Below, piece after piece: positions 42,653 through 53,400 of a stretch of 61,099 bases of DNA. Origin of the DNA: Anaerolineales bacterium. Lineage in GTDB: Bacteria > Chloroflexota > Anaerolineae > Anaerolineales > UBA11579. The stretch lies in NCBI GenBank assembly GCA_020059485.1, contig JAGVCA010000055.1, forward strand, positions 1 through 61,099, given 5' to 3'. Made by a program: the position numbers and the translations under genes. The notes under the pieces are model-generated. The model did no database searches. It saw only the letters and a list, made by a program, of their open reading frames with translations, and was not told where the DNA came from. How positions within the stretch are numbered: position 1 is the stretch's first letter; each line of letters starts with the position of its first letter.

Positions 42653-45600
42653 CAGATAGCCTGCTGATAGACGCTATTAAGCAAAGCACGAGATTCCAAC
42701 GGTCAATTCATTTGGTCCGAGATTGGGAGAGGCAAGATGGGCTTAATTCCTATCTGCTTTCCCCAACCGCTCGTGCGATTGCGAACCAAATCGTTGATGG
42801 TATATTCTCCCTTGAGAAGAGATCGTGGTCCATTACTGGGCCATATGGTACTGGGAAATCGGCTTTTGCACTATTCTTGGCAGATATGCTTACGCACGAA
42901 ACGCCAGGGCATCAAACTGCGCGGGCACTTCGCGGGGAGAATAGTATGGGGGAAAAGACTTTCTTGCCCATACTGATGGTGGGTCAGAAAGCTTCCCTGC
43001 GGCAAGAGCTGCTTACAGCATTTGCGGGCTCGATGAACATCCTTGATAGTGAGCTGGCTGATGAAGCGCGCAAGGCCTCACGAAGAAAGAGTACGACCGA
43101 CAGCGAGATAGTAGATCTTTTTGAGCGAGCGGGACGCATTGCTGAACGACAAGGGTTTGCAGGAATTCTTCTGATCATCGATGAGTTCGGTAAGTACTTG
43201 GAACATGCAACAGAATCCACCTCTGATGAAATATTCATCATGCAGGCATTGGGTGAGGCGGCGGCCAGAAGCGATCCCCCTCTTGTGTTGATTACCATTC
43301 TGCATTCCGCTTTTGCTGACTACCTTACGTCCATTGATCGCAACCGCAGGGCGGAATGGCAAAAGGTGCAAGGACGGTTCACCGATATTGCATTCATTGA
43401 ACCGCCCGAGCAGTTTCTCCGTCTAATGGGGGCGGCCCTTCAATTCGATGAGGAGTTTGTCTTGACTCAGCGGAGCATGCAAGAGGCAATAGCTAAGTTG
43501 GCAACCTCCGGGGCGCTGGTCGAGGCTGCGAACCGTTTACCGCTTGACGATCTGTTGCCAGCATGTGCTCCCCTTCATCCTCTTACTGCGCTTATATTAT
43601 GGCCGCTGTTTCGGAGCACCCTCTCGCAGAATGAGCGCTCCTTCTTTGCGTTCATCGTGGATCGAAGTCCCTTCGGGTTCCATGATTATTTGGCGACGAC
43701 GAGCAATCAGGGCAACAGAACCAAGCTTTATCCATTGCACTACTTATACGACTATCTTGTAAACTCGCTCAGCGAAGCACTGCTAGTAGGCCTCAATGCT
43801 CGCAGGTGGGCAGAAATCGGAAATGCGCTCGATAGGTTACCGGCGGATGCACCAGTTCTTTCTAAAGAAACCATCAAAACGGTTGGTCTCTTAAGCATCT
43901 TTGGCGCATCCATTGGGCTCAAGGCTTCGAAGGAAACCATACTACTTGCTTTTTCAGCGGAACCAAACAAAGCAGTACTTGAAGCGATTAAATATCTTCA
44001 AAACCAGTCGATTTTGGTCTATCGACGATATGAAGACTCCTTTGGCCTCTGGGAAGGTTCAGATATTGATCTCGATGAAGCCTATGCTATTGCGCGGAAA
44101 CAGATTGTCACTGGAAAGCTTGCGGATCGGCTAGAGAAGGTCATTGACCTGCGGCCAATTGTCGCCCGTGCGCATTACATTCGCAAAGGGACACTACGAT
44201 ATCTATCGGTTCGCGTGATCGATGGCAATGAGGCGGCCAATAATTCCATATTGAGGGAGACAACGGATTCCAGTGATGGTCAAGTAATCTATGTGTTATC
44301 CGAGAGCACAAGGCATCGAAAGCAGCTTTTGGAAAGAGTTCTGGATTTTGGAGACCAGGAACAAGCCGCCGGGCAAATTCGAATCTGGGCATTTCCAAAA
44401 CCAATGGCACGCCTCGAAGAGTTGATTTCCGAAGTCGAGACTTGGGGCTGGATGCGAAAGAACATATCTGAATTGCAGGGAGATCCTGTTGCTCGAAGCG
44501 AAGTGCGTGCACATGAGCAACAAGCGTTGCGCTTCTTGCAAGATGCCGCTGGTGAGAGCTTGGGTCTTCGAGGCTATGCTTTCCAGCCTAGCATGGATGA
44601 CTGGGTATATCGTGGTCAGAAGCTGGAATTCCGCACTTCGGTCGAATTTCAGCGCTGGCTGTCTGACCTCTTTGATGACGAATATAAGTTCGCTCCTGAG
44701 TTGTTCAATGAGTTGTTGAATCGCGATAACCTCTCCTCTGCAGCAGCGGCAGCTCAGCGTCGATTGATTGAGGCGATGCTTAACCATGAAGCTCATGAGA
44801 CTCTTGGCATACAAGGATACCCAGCTGAATACAGTATGTATCATTCATTATTGCGGAATGGAGGATTTCATCGTTTACGAAACGGAGCTTGGGGATTTGG
44901 CGCCCCCAAGGGAGTATGGGTTTCAGTCTGGAAGGCGATGAAACAATTCCTTAGGCGAACCAAGAAGGGTAGAGTGCCAGTTGTTGATCTAATGAGCGAA
45001 CTGCAGGCCCCGCCGTATGGATTGCGCAGCGGTCCAATACCCATACTGATCTGTGCTCTTATTCTGGCAGAGCGCGAGACTATTGCGCTTTATGAGGAGG
45101 GAGTTCTGGTGCCAGAGTTGCGCATTGAGGTATTTGAGCGGATGTTGCGTGCAGCCGAGAGATTTGAGATCCAATCGTATGCCTTTAGCAAGCAGGATCG
45201 CGACACATTACGTCAATTGTCAAACAATATTCTTGAAATAACGGGCAGCGCATATGTTGAGGATAAGCTCCTTGTGCCACTGGTGAAAGATATTATTCTG
45301 TTTGTGGCTTCACTGCCTCCGTATAGCCGGTCGACGCGGAGGTTAACCCCCAAATCGGCAATCAAGGTCCGCGATGCGCTGGTGCGAGCTGGCGATCCTT
45401 ATGACCTGGTCTTCCATGCTCTGCCGGAAGCCCTGGACATTGCAAAACCAGCTGATGATCCTGATCGATATGGACAGGAGCTTGGAAAGGCATTAGCAGC
45501 CTTGCAGCGAGCGTACCCATCACTGTTGGATTTTATCGAGGACAGCACCCGTCACGCGTTTAGTTTAGTGGGCAATTCAGCTGAGGCCCGAAATCTACTC

Positions 45601-46080
45601 CTTGACCGAACTTCAAGGCTCACAGGGTTGAGTGCAGATCCGGGGATATCGTTGCTCGTGAACGAATTTCAGAGATTGGGAAATCGCGACTGGCGCGAAA
45701 TCGTTGGCCGTGTAATCAATGACGGGAATCCTCCCGATCGCTGGCGCGATCGGGACCTGGTCGACTTCCAATTGAAGCTCCAACAGGTTGCGGCTGATTT
45801 CATCCGTCTTGAGGAATTAGTTGCTGAACGAGGCGGTAGCGTTTCTACTCGGATTTTTCGGGTGGGCATGCTTGACGGACGCCACGAAGAATACAGGGTA
45901 ATTGTGGCAATCTCTGACGAGAATTTATCAGAAGTTGATAGTTTGGCGGATGAGTTGGTTGATTTGCTTTCCAAGAACGGTCACTCAAAAGCGGAAGGAA
46001 GGAAGATTGTGATAGCTGCCTTAGCCAAAGCAACATCTGAAATTATGAGGCGGTCTAAGGAGGATGCAAACGATGAGTAG
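42649..46080 (+). CDS. Large P-loop ATPase, BrxC/PglY-like, copy 1
   Basis: 1143 residues. Walker A is GPYGTGKS (64-71) and Walker B is LLIIDEFGKYL (D178/E179). The remainder is helical with no nuclease motif that I can see. Size, N-terminal P-loop position and the DEFG form of Walker B are shared with the second giant ATPase at 50481, so the two are likely distant homologues. In BREX, ATPases of this type are core components needed for modification and defence. This copy is coupled to DUF4007 and to the PAPS-reductase-like gene, so it may power a modification complex (inference). Confidence 0.75.
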   Translation: MTDSLLIDAIKQSTRFQRSIHLVRDWERQDGLNSYLLSPTARAIANQIVDGIFSLEKRSWSITGPYGTGKSAFALFLADMLTHETPGHQTARALRGENSMGEKTFLPILMVGQKASLRQELLTAFAGSMNILDSELADEARKASRRKSTTDSEIVDLFERAGRIAERQGFAGILLIIDEFGKYLEHATESTSDEIFIMQALGEAAARSDPPLVLITILHSAFADYLTSIDRNRRAEWQKVQGRFTDIAFIEPPEQFLRLMGAALQFDEEFVLTQRSMQEAIAKLATSGALVEAANRLPLDDLLPACAPLHPLTALILWPLFRSTLSQNERSFFAFIVDRSPFGFHDYLATTSNQGNRTKLYPLHYLYDYLVNSLSEALLVGLNARRWAEIGNALDRLPADAPVLSKETIKTVGLLSIFGASIGLKASKETILLAFSAEPNKAVLEAIKYLQNQSILVYRRYEDSFGLWEGSDIDLDEAYAIARKQIVTGKLADRLEKVIDLRPIVARAHYIRKGTLRYLSVRVIDGNEAANNSILRETTDSSDGQVIYVLSESTRHRKQLLERVLDFGDQEQAAGQIRIWAFPKPMARLEELISEVETWGWMRKNISELQGDPVARSEVRAHEQQALRFLQDAAGESLGLRGYAFQPSMDDWVYRGQKLEFRTSVEFQRWLSDLFDDEYKFAPELFNELLNRDNLSSAAAAAQRRLIEAMLNHEAHETLGIQGYPAEYSMYHSLLRNGGFHRLRNGAWGFGAPKGVWVSVWKAMKQFLRRTKKGRVPVVDLMSELQAPPYGLRSGPIPILICALILAERETIALYEEGVLVPELRIEVFERMLRAAERFEIQSYAFSKQDRDTLRQLSNNILEITGSAYVEDKLLVPLVKDIILFVASLPPYSRSTRRLTPKSAIKVRDALVRAGDPYDLVFHALPEALDIAKPADDPDRYGQELGKALAALQRAYPSLLDFIEDSTRHAFSLVGNSAEARNLLLDRTSRLTGLSADPGISLLVNEFQRLGNRDWREIVGRVINDGNPPDRWRDRDLVDFQLKLQQVAADFIRLEELVAERGGSVSTRIFRVGMLDGRHEEYRVIVAISDENLSEVDSLADELVDLLSKNGHSKAEGRKIVIAALAKATSEIMRRSKEDANDE

Positions 46081-46885
46081 CAGACAGCTGAGGCACATTG
46101 CCCTATTATCTGGAGGGAAAGATAGTACGGCGTTAGCTCTTTTCATGCGTGATGAGTATCCAGATCTGGACCTTGAATATGTATTCTGCGATACTCACAA
46201 AGAATTACCAGAGACGTATGATTATCTGGCGAAGATCGAGGCCTACCTTGGAAGACCGATTGTCCGTTTGAGTTCAGGGTTGGGCGATCGTGGTTTCGAC
46301 CATCATTTGACCTTGTATCGAGGATTCTTGCCCTCAGCACAAGTGCGGTGGTGCACGCGCGCTTTAAAGATTGAGCCATTTGAGGATTATGTGGGTGATG
46401 AGCCTGCTCGGCTCTATGTTGGCATTCGCGCTGACGAGCACCGTGAAGGGTATATCTCTACAAAGCCGAATATTAAAGCTGTGTTTCCCTTTAAAGAGCA
46501 TGGAATAACTAAACAAGATGTGTTTCGAATTCTGGATGACAGCGGGGTTGGTTTACCTGACTACTACGAGTGGCGTACACGGTCTGGGTGCTATTTTTGC
46601 TTCTTCCAGCGGAAGAGCGAATGGGTGGGCCTCTATGAAGAACACCCAGACCTCTTCGAGTTGGCCCAGACTTACGAGAAGCCTGATGAAGGCTACACCT
46701 GGCAAAACGGCGAGTCCCTTCAGCAGATGATTCACCCCGAGCGCATTAAGGAAATCAAGGCTAGGGATGCCAAGCGAAAGGCTGATGCTGCCGCACGGCG
46801 ACGGCCGAAAACGCTAATGGAGGCCTTCACTGGCGAAAACGACGATTTTGAGGAGGTTGATGGCTGCCTGATATGTCATTTATGA
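46073..46885 (+). CDS. brxP: PAPS-reductase-family enzyme, BrxP/DndC-like
   Basis: 270 residues. The PP-loop ATP pyrophosphatase motif is SGGKDS (13-18). Cys residues at 94 (RWCTRALK) and at 173 and 176 (SGCYFCFF) resemble those that hold an iron-sulfur cluster in DndC-type enzymes; a further GCLIC lies at the C-terminus. DndC-like proteins activate DNA for sulfur insertion; type 4 BREX is defined by such a gene. I start at 46073 because AAGGAGG is nine bases upstream; it overlaps the ATPase stop by eight bases. The cysteine desulfurase at the operon end is the obvious sulfur donor. Confidence 0.82.
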   Translation: MSSRQLRHIALLSGGKDSTALALFMRDEYPDLDLEYVFCDTHKELPETYDYLAKIEAYLGRPIVRLSSGLGDRGFDHHLTLYRGFLPSAQVRWCTRALKIEPFEDYVGDEPARLYVGIRADEHREGYISTKPNIKAVFPFKEHGITKQDVFRILDDSGVGLPDYYEWRTRSGCYFCFFQRKSEWVGLYEEHPDLFELAQTYEKPDEGYTWQNGESLQQMIHPERIKEIKARDAKRKADAAARRRPKTLMEAFTGENDDFEEVDGCLICHL

Positions 46886-46958
46886 CCAAAATGGTTAAGT
46901 CCTTGCGCCTTGTTATTAGGAATGGGACGTGCATGACGGCATAGCCACCTAGTTGGGT

Positions 46959-49244
46959 ATGGTTGACAACTGGGAATACGTAGACAAATACAATCTGGAT
47001 CGCTCTATAAAAACGTTGGGTTTGAGTTCGAGAACAACCCATCGATTAATTTGGGCTGGGGTCACGACGCTTCGTGAGTTGCTCACACTGTCGAAAGAAG
47101 AATTGTTCGCTATTCCCCATGTGGGTCCAAAGACAATTGAAGAGATCAGAACCCAGCTAGATATTTCATGGGAGAGGGCGGAGGATGCTCAGAATACCCT
47201 CATCGAAATGGATAATAAGGCGACTTTATTTCCGGGCGATGTTTGGATAGAGGATGTAGGGCTCAGCATTCGAACTGTCAATGCGCTCAAGAGAGCGGGT
47301 ATAGATTCAGTTTTCGCTTTAGCGAACCTTTCTATGGAACAGATTCAGAGAATACGCAACGTTGGGGAGAAGGCAATTAGAGAGATTCAGAATCTGCTGG
47401 ATGATTTTGCTCTAGAGTCATTGGATGTTTCCTTGCAAGGCGAGAGGGTTGGTCGGGTTGAGGAGGCGTTACCCGTTTCGGCTCTCAAGGGTGTCACCCT
47501 TGAGAGCGTAGGCCTTTGTGAGCCCACAGCGAAGAGTCTAGAGAGGGCTGGCATTTGGGATTTGGCAGATTTGGTGAGGTTAGGTAGCGATAATTTGGTG
47601 GCGCTGGCTAATTATAACAAGATTAAGCATTTCGAGAGAATTGAAGCGGAGCGGATTCTATCAGCGTTGCTCGAAAGGTCGAGCATTGCCTTGTTGGAAC
47701 AAGGCGTTCCCTGGGATTGTGCCATGGACATTGGGGAACGGCTAAAGGCTTATGGGGATGATGGATTGCAGGAGATACTAGAGGATTCAGTTTTTGGGCA
47801 GGATATTGTTCGGTTTCTCTCAAAAATAGGCTGTCCTCTCAATTTAATATCAGCGTCGAGATTGGCAGCGAATGTTGAGGATCACCTGATTTTGACTCGA
47901 TCAGGGCTCAAGACGGTAATGCAAGTGTGTTTGTCATCCGAAGAAGACCTGAAAGAATTGCTAGGAGATGGGGCCAATCAATTCATTGATTCCCTCGAAT
48001 GGTATTTGCAGGCATTGCCTGCTCTGGATTGGGATGCAGAGATCGCGGATTTAAAACCCAACCCGGTTCTTGTGCATCGCCTACGCGGGCTTAACTTTGC
48101 CAATTATCTCGATGATGTCCTTGCCGGCCTTGATGTCGATGAACGTGATCGAGCCATCCTTGTCGCACGTCTTTCTCAATCACCCAATAAATCACCCACT
48201 CTCCAAGAACTTGCAGATGCCTATGGCGTTACTCGTGAACGAATTAGGCAGATTGCTGTTCGAGCGAAATCTGTGTTGAAGGATGCTGTCCGTAGAGATA
48301 GTATCTTGAAGACGGTAATTTTTTTGTCCGATCACATGATAAACAAGGCTGGACTCCTAGCGCGAGAAGAATTCGCCAACGATTTCTCCGAGGTATATGG
48401 CTTAGAGAAATCAAGATTGTGCTCCACGTTAATGACTTTGATTCAGTTTTCAACAGAGATGAAATACGACAAGCGTACTGACGTGCTGGTGAGCATCTCA
48501 GTCGATATAGCTCTTGTCAAGAGAGTTGCTCGTGAACTTTTGTCTATTTTGCGAAAGGCGAAGGCTCCCGTTAGATTGGGCGATTTGGAGGACGAGTTGC
48601 TCGAACGACTTTCGAAGAAGGAAGCCGCCTTGTGTCGGGAACGAAAAGTTTGTGAAAAGGTATTGCAGACTCACCCAAAGTTTGAGCATTCCGAAGGCGA
48701 ATACTGGGGACTAGCTAAATGGCGTAATAGCATCTTGGATGAGCTTGTCATGGCGTTAAGGGAAAAAGGCGCCCCGGCCCACTTCAGAGAAATAACCCAG
48801 CTTACCAACAAACGCTTGGGGCAAGATAATCAGATATCGGATCGAAGAACGCATGCCGCTCTAGGAAGACGAACGGACCTTTTTGTGCGTACAGGACCAG
48901 GGACGTTTGCTTTGCGCGAGTGGAATCCAGATCTTCCTGATCAGCCAGAGTCCTATCGGGTACTTATAGCTCAGGTTCTAGAGGAGCACAGAAGACCTAT
49001 GAGTGTTGATGAAGTGTTTCACTTTGTTGACGAGATGCGCGCGGCAAAGTTAAGTACAATAACCATGTTGCTTCAGATGCATGAGGACTTTGACGAAATC
49101 GAGGGTGGGCGATTTGGTCTTACTAAATGGAATGGGTACAAATCCGTCGCCACAGGAATTGATTTGCCGGAAGATTTCAAGCGACGTTTGCAGGAGCGCG
49201 CAAGAATAGCATGGGAACAACGGAAACAGGATGGAGCAAAATGA
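46959..49244 (+). CDS. Multi-domain DNA-binding protein: RNAP alpha-CTD-like repeats, sigma-4-like HTH, HARE-HTH
   Basis: About 761 residues. Three, perhaps four, helix-hairpin-helix modules resemble the RNA polymerase alpha C-terminal domain (about 15-70, 95-150, 180-240); the clearest have IPHVGPKTIEEI and IRNVGEKAIREI. Near 395-445 a sigma region 4-like HTH reads SPTLQELADAYGVTRERIRQIA. The last 220 residues hold two or three HARE-HTH-like wings (DELVMALREKGAPAHFREI and LIAQVLEEHRRPMSVDEVF). It should bind DNA and perhaps RNA polymerase; a role as regulator or DNA-scanning subunit of the defence system is inference. The start is ATG 46959 (or TTG 46953); neither has a good ribosome site. 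Confidence 0.75.
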   Translation: MVDNWEYVDKYNLDRSIKTLGLSSRTTHRLIWAGVTTLRELLTLSKEELFAIPHVGPKTIEEIRTQLDISWERAEDAQNTLIEMDNKATLFPGDVWIEDVGLSIRTVNALKRAGIDSVFALANLSMEQIQRIRNVGEKAIREIQNLLDDFALESLDVSLQGERVGRVEEALPVSALKGVTLESVGLCEPTAKSLERAGIWDLADLVRLGSDNLVALANYNKIKHFERIEAERILSALLERSSIALLEQGVPWDCAMDIGERLKAYGDDGLQEILEDSVFGQDIVRFLSKIGCPLNLISASRLAANVEDHLILTRSGLKTVMQVCLSSEEDLKELLGDGANQFIDSLEWYLQALPALDWDAEIADLKPNPVLVHRLRGLNFANYLDDVLAGLDVDERDRAILVARLSQSPNKSPTLQELADAYGVTRERIRQIAVRAKSVLKDAVRRDSILKTVIFLSDHMINKAGLLAREEFANDFSEVYGLEKSRLCSTLMTLIQFSTEMKYDKRTDVLVSISVDIALVKRVARELLSILRKAKAPVRLGDLEDELLERLSKKEAALCRERKVCEKVLQTHPKFEHSEGEYWGLAKWRNSILDELVMALREKGAPAHFREITQLTNKRLGQDNQISDRRTHAALGRRTDLFVRTGPGTFALREWNPDLPDQPESYRVLIAQVLEEHRRPMSVDEVFHFVDEMRAAKLSTITMLLQMHEDFDEIEGGRFGLTKWNGYKSVATGIDLPEDFKRRLQERARIAWEQRKQDGAK

Positions 49245-50032
49245 GTATAGGCTTCTCTCAAACATTTCGGTTAGATCTTGATCTTCTTTCGCGAATTCTG
49301 TCAGAATACGTGGGGAACCCCGAGATCAGTCCTGGAGATCTTGGGGTTCGAATTGGCATTGGGCGGCGCAAGGTTGATGGTATGAACGGTTGGCTGAAAC
49401 TTCTGCGGCTCCGGGATCCCCAAGAACGAAGGCTCACGGACCTCGGTTCGCTTATCGCCAATCAAGACCCGCGGATGCAGGATCTTGGCACCGCGGCTCT
49501 GTTGCACTACCTGATAGCCAGTAATGAAGACGCAGATGTATGGTTCGGCTTTTTCAATAATTTCGCCACACCATTTCTGCCGTTTTCACGAAATGATCTC
49601 CAAAGGCATTTTGAGAATCAAGGAGTCACAAGTTCGAGATTGGGTTCTGATATCAGTAATTTGTTGAAGATGTATGTTGATTCGGATGTCCGGGCGCTCA
49701 CTGGACTTAGTGTGTTGGAGTACCGGGACAGCGAATATGTGCGGTTGCCAGCACATATGGTTCCCTATGAAATCCTAGCTTTTGGTTTGTTTGACTATCT
49801 GGCTACTAGCCATGCTGAGCCTACTACATCCATATTGCGCCTACTAACTGAACCTGGTCGCGTTGGAAAAATTTTTGGATTTCAAGAAAAGAAACTAAGG
49901 GCAGGACTAGAAGAGGTCGAGAATGCTGGGTGGATTACGATTGTCCATGGGGCAGATATCGACGGAATTTCCTACTCCTATTCAGCCGCTCCACTTGATC
50001 TGATTTCTGCATATTATGAGAGAGCCCCATGA
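49241..50032 (+). CDS. DUF4007-like protein, copy 2
   Basis: 263 residues. It begins FSQTFRLDLDLLSRILSEYV, a weaker version of the DUF4007 opening. It shares the overall plan of the first copy: an early helix-turn-helix-like region, a middle helical region with PFLPFSRNDLQRHFE, and a conserved HMVPYEILAFGLFDYLA close to the EIFIYGLLDYW of copy 1. The start at 49241 overlaps the previous stop (ATGA). It begins the second half of the operon, before the 151-residue protein and the BrxC-like ATPase. Confidence 0.65.
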   Translation: MSIGFSQTFRLDLDLLSRILSEYVGNPEISPGDLGVRIGIGRRKVDGMNGWLKLLRLRDPQERRLTDLGSLIANQDPRMQDLGTAALLHYLIASNEDADVWFGFFNNFATPFLPFSRNDLQRHFENQGVTSSRLGSDISNLLKMYVDSDVRALTGLSVLEYRDSEYVRLPAHMVPYEILAFGLFDYLATSHAEPTTSILRLLTEPGRVGKIFGFQEKKLRAGLEEVENAGWITIVHGADIDGISYSYSAAPLDLISAYYERAP

Positions 50033-50484
50033 CTGATGCGCTTGTGGCATTCATTGAAAATTTAAACAAACTTCGTAAAAAGAACGGGTTCCTAATCGAG
50101 TCTCAGTATGGAGTCTTTGAAGCCTATTGGCGAGATAATCCAATTGAGAACGTCGTCGTCGAAAATTTGCTAGATGAATTGCTGCCTGAACTTGCAGAGC
50201 AGAAGGTCCTTGGCGCTTATGATGAGCGTGATTTTCACCACTGGATTCAAGAGAGAGCAGCTAAAACAATAACGAATTCGAATGTCCACGCATTGCTTTG
50301 CTCACATGTGGATGATCTGTTAGCCACTGATAAAAAGGCATTGGCTTGGAAATTCTTCAAAAGCTTTGTCGGTCGGGATTACCGCATTCCTGTATTACTC
50401 GTAACCGCCTTGGGAACCGAGGTGTCGAGGGCTGATGTGGAAGCTTACCGACAGTGGCCTATCACGAATCGGGAGGCTAAATGA
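50029..50484 (+). CDS. Hypothetical BREX-operon protein, 151 residues
   Basis: This gene is embedded by four-base overlaps on both sides, so it is surely translated with its neighbours. The protein is soluble, mostly helical and acidic (FIENLNKLRKKNGFLIESQY at the start). No catalytic motif, signal or membrane segment is visible. By position before the large ATPase it could be an analogue of BrxA or BrxB in other BREX types, but I see no sequence similarity that proves it. Confidence 0.7.
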   Translation: MTDALVAFIENLNKLRKKNGFLIESQYGVFEAYWRDNPIENVVVENLLDELLPELAEQKVLGAYDERDFHHWIQERAAKTITNSNVHALLCSHVDDLLATDKKALAWKFFKSFVGRDYRIPVLLVTALGTEVSRADVEAYRQWPITNREAK

Positions 50485-53400
50485 TGGCGAACTTTAAAAT
50501 CGATTCGATTGTTCAGGTGGACGTTGGCGGGAAGACAGAAGTTTCGATTGGCATGGATCTGATCGACGACAAAAAGAATCGTTCTTTACTGAACACCTAT
50601 ATCCCGGTGACTCCTGCAGTGGCGGCCCTGAAAGCAATCATTGAGGGACTAAATCCAATTAATGAGCGCCGTGCTCATTTCATCACGGGTCAATACGGTT
50701 CTGGCAAATCACACCTAGGTTTAGTGATCGCCAATATTTTCAAGTTGGGCGGTGGTGACAAGGAACTTCAGGAGTTTATTTCCAAGCTTGAAAAAAAGGA
50801 CAATGAGGTCGCAAGCCTTCTTCGCCGCATGCGTTGGCAAGGCACGCTAGGCGAGAATCCTTTCCTGGTTGTGCTGCTTGACCCGCAACAGAAGGACCTC
50901 AACCTAGAATTTTTAAGAGCTCTACACATTGCCATGCAGGCTGCCGGAATTGAGGAATACGAGATTCGCTCCCACTTTCGAGCGGCAATCGAACAATGGA
51001 ATGAGATCAAGTCAAAGCCTGCGCTTGAGGCCGAATTCAATAAGGAACTGAAGAAACGAGGATTAAATCCAGATACGCTGCGAAGCAAGTTGGAGTCGTA
51101 TCAGAATGAGGCTTACACCTCATTTCAGGAAATCATTCATTCGGTTACTACGGTGAAATTTCTTCCATTTGATGCCGAGAGTTCGGCGGGCCCAATTTAT
51201 ATCGAGGCGGCTCGAGCAGCAAAGCTGCAAAACTACGCTGGTATCTTGGTTATCGCAGATGAATTCGGGAATCACATGAAGGAAGTGGCTAATGACCCGA
51301 AAAACAAGAGCGCACAGGCACTTCAAGACTTCGTTCAGGCATGCAACAGCTCCCGGGACAATCAAGTGCATTTTGTCGGTATCACCCATCGAGCATTAAG
51401 CGATTATCAAGAACAAGCATTGGATGCGAAAGAACTTGAGAAAGTCGCTGGTCGTTTTCTGTGGCACAACCTTGACTACAAACAGGGGCAAGAGGAAGAA
51501 AGCGTTGACTTGATTGACACCATTATTCAGCACAAGGATAGTACTGACAAGCAGAAGCAGAATTGGGCCGAGATTAAAGAAAAGATGGGGGTCATCGAAG
51601 ACTGGGTGCGTGATGTGCGCATCTTCGAGGACATGCCCAAACAATCCCGGCAACAAAAGCTATTGCTTGGGTGTTATCCCTTGCACCCGGCAACAGTATT
51701 TTGTCTTCCCTGGATGGCACAGCGCTTAGGACAGGACAACCGGTCTGCCATTCGTTTCCTTACTACAGACGAAGACGGGTCTCTGGTTGACTTCATAAGG
51801 GATAATAACGCTTTCCATAGCGATGGCACACTAAACCTGTATACGCCGGAACATCTCCTTAGCTATTTTGGCTCTAATGCAGAGAGGCATCCCGAATGGC
51901 GATCTGTATTTGCAGCCTTCCAGACCGCGTTTGGCCGATATGCAGATGAATTTCAAGTCCTTCGTTTACTTCAATTAATTACTGTGTTGAACATTGTTGG
52001 GCAACCTGATTTGAAGCCGACTGCAGAAACCTTGCGATCAGTTCTTGGCAGCACCCAAGCAGAAGAATTTGAGCTCGTGAGCCTTGTTGAAGAGCTAGAA
52101 GCCGAGGGGGTGATAGTCAAGGATCGCAGGGCGAATGTCTATCGATTGTCGGTGCGCGGAGAAGGGGATATGCTCCCTGCCGAGGCGATTCAAAAGATGA
52201 AGGAGATGTGGGGAGCACTAGATTTTGATGCTGGTAAGGTGATCAATCGTTTTAGCGATTTTGGCTCACAATTGGTTTCCGAATATGCGAAAGATACAGG
52301 AGTCTCTCGCAATATGGTCGTTGAACTTGTGACGCCAAAGCACCTCGAGAATTTGAGCTCTCCAAGCGAACGAATCCGCTCTTGGTACGAACCTGGATCC
52401 AACTATGAGGGAGATCTGGTCGTATGGTATGTGCTATGCGAGGATGAAGACTCAAGAATCAGAGCGGAAAAGCTATTAACACAGGGCACAAAATCACCCC
52501 AACACATCGTTGCCATACCGAAGGTGGCATTCACGAAAATAGAAGCGCTGCGAAACTACCAAGCTGCCCAGCAGCTTATTTCCAGTGGAGGAAAAATCAA
52601 CGAAGAGCAAGTAGATCTTGAGGGGCTTCGGCAATATGAATCATCTGCAAGCCAACTGGCGCGGGAGGCAGTATCTGAATTCTTCGTAGCCTCGAATTTC
52701 GTATGGCATCATGGCATTGAGCGAACAGAATCTATTAAGGACGGTGAAGAAGATGCATTCTTCTCCAGAGTTCTGAAGGGGGTGTTTTCCCAAAATCCTG
52801 AAGTCTCTGATGCAGCCCTAAGTCCAACAAAAGCAACATCCGCAGATCGGCGTGGCCGCGATCTGGCCATAGACAAGTTGTTAGGTTTATCCGGCGGCCA
52901 TCTTCGTATTCGGGAACAGGGAGGACAACCTGAAGTGCGCATCCTTCGTGCGGCCCTATATGATACGGAGCTGTACGAGAAGAAAAACAACCTTGGCCAA
53001 GAGATCGAAATCGATTGGCGCGAAAAAGTACCTGCAAATTCGGCCCTAGCAAAGGTTTGGAAGAAGCTTGATAATTCTCTGGCTCGGGATGGTGAGGCAG
53101 TACTCTTTGAAGATGTGATCGAGGACCTGTTAACGCCTCCATTTGGTCTTCCTCCAAGTCTATTGGAGGTTATCTTGGCGGCATACTTCCGTTTTCGTAC
53201 CGGGAAATTTATGATCGTGAGAGCGGATAGAGAGCAGACTTTTGTTCGGTTGGACGTCGATTTGGTGAAAGCCATTGTTGCTTCTCCCCAAGAGTATTTC
53301 TTCACATATTTTGAACTTCGCCCCCAAGAAGAGCAATGGCTTAAGGAAGTAAATTTGTCAACACCTGGAGAATCGACCCAAAGCGGAGACGCGCTAGAGC

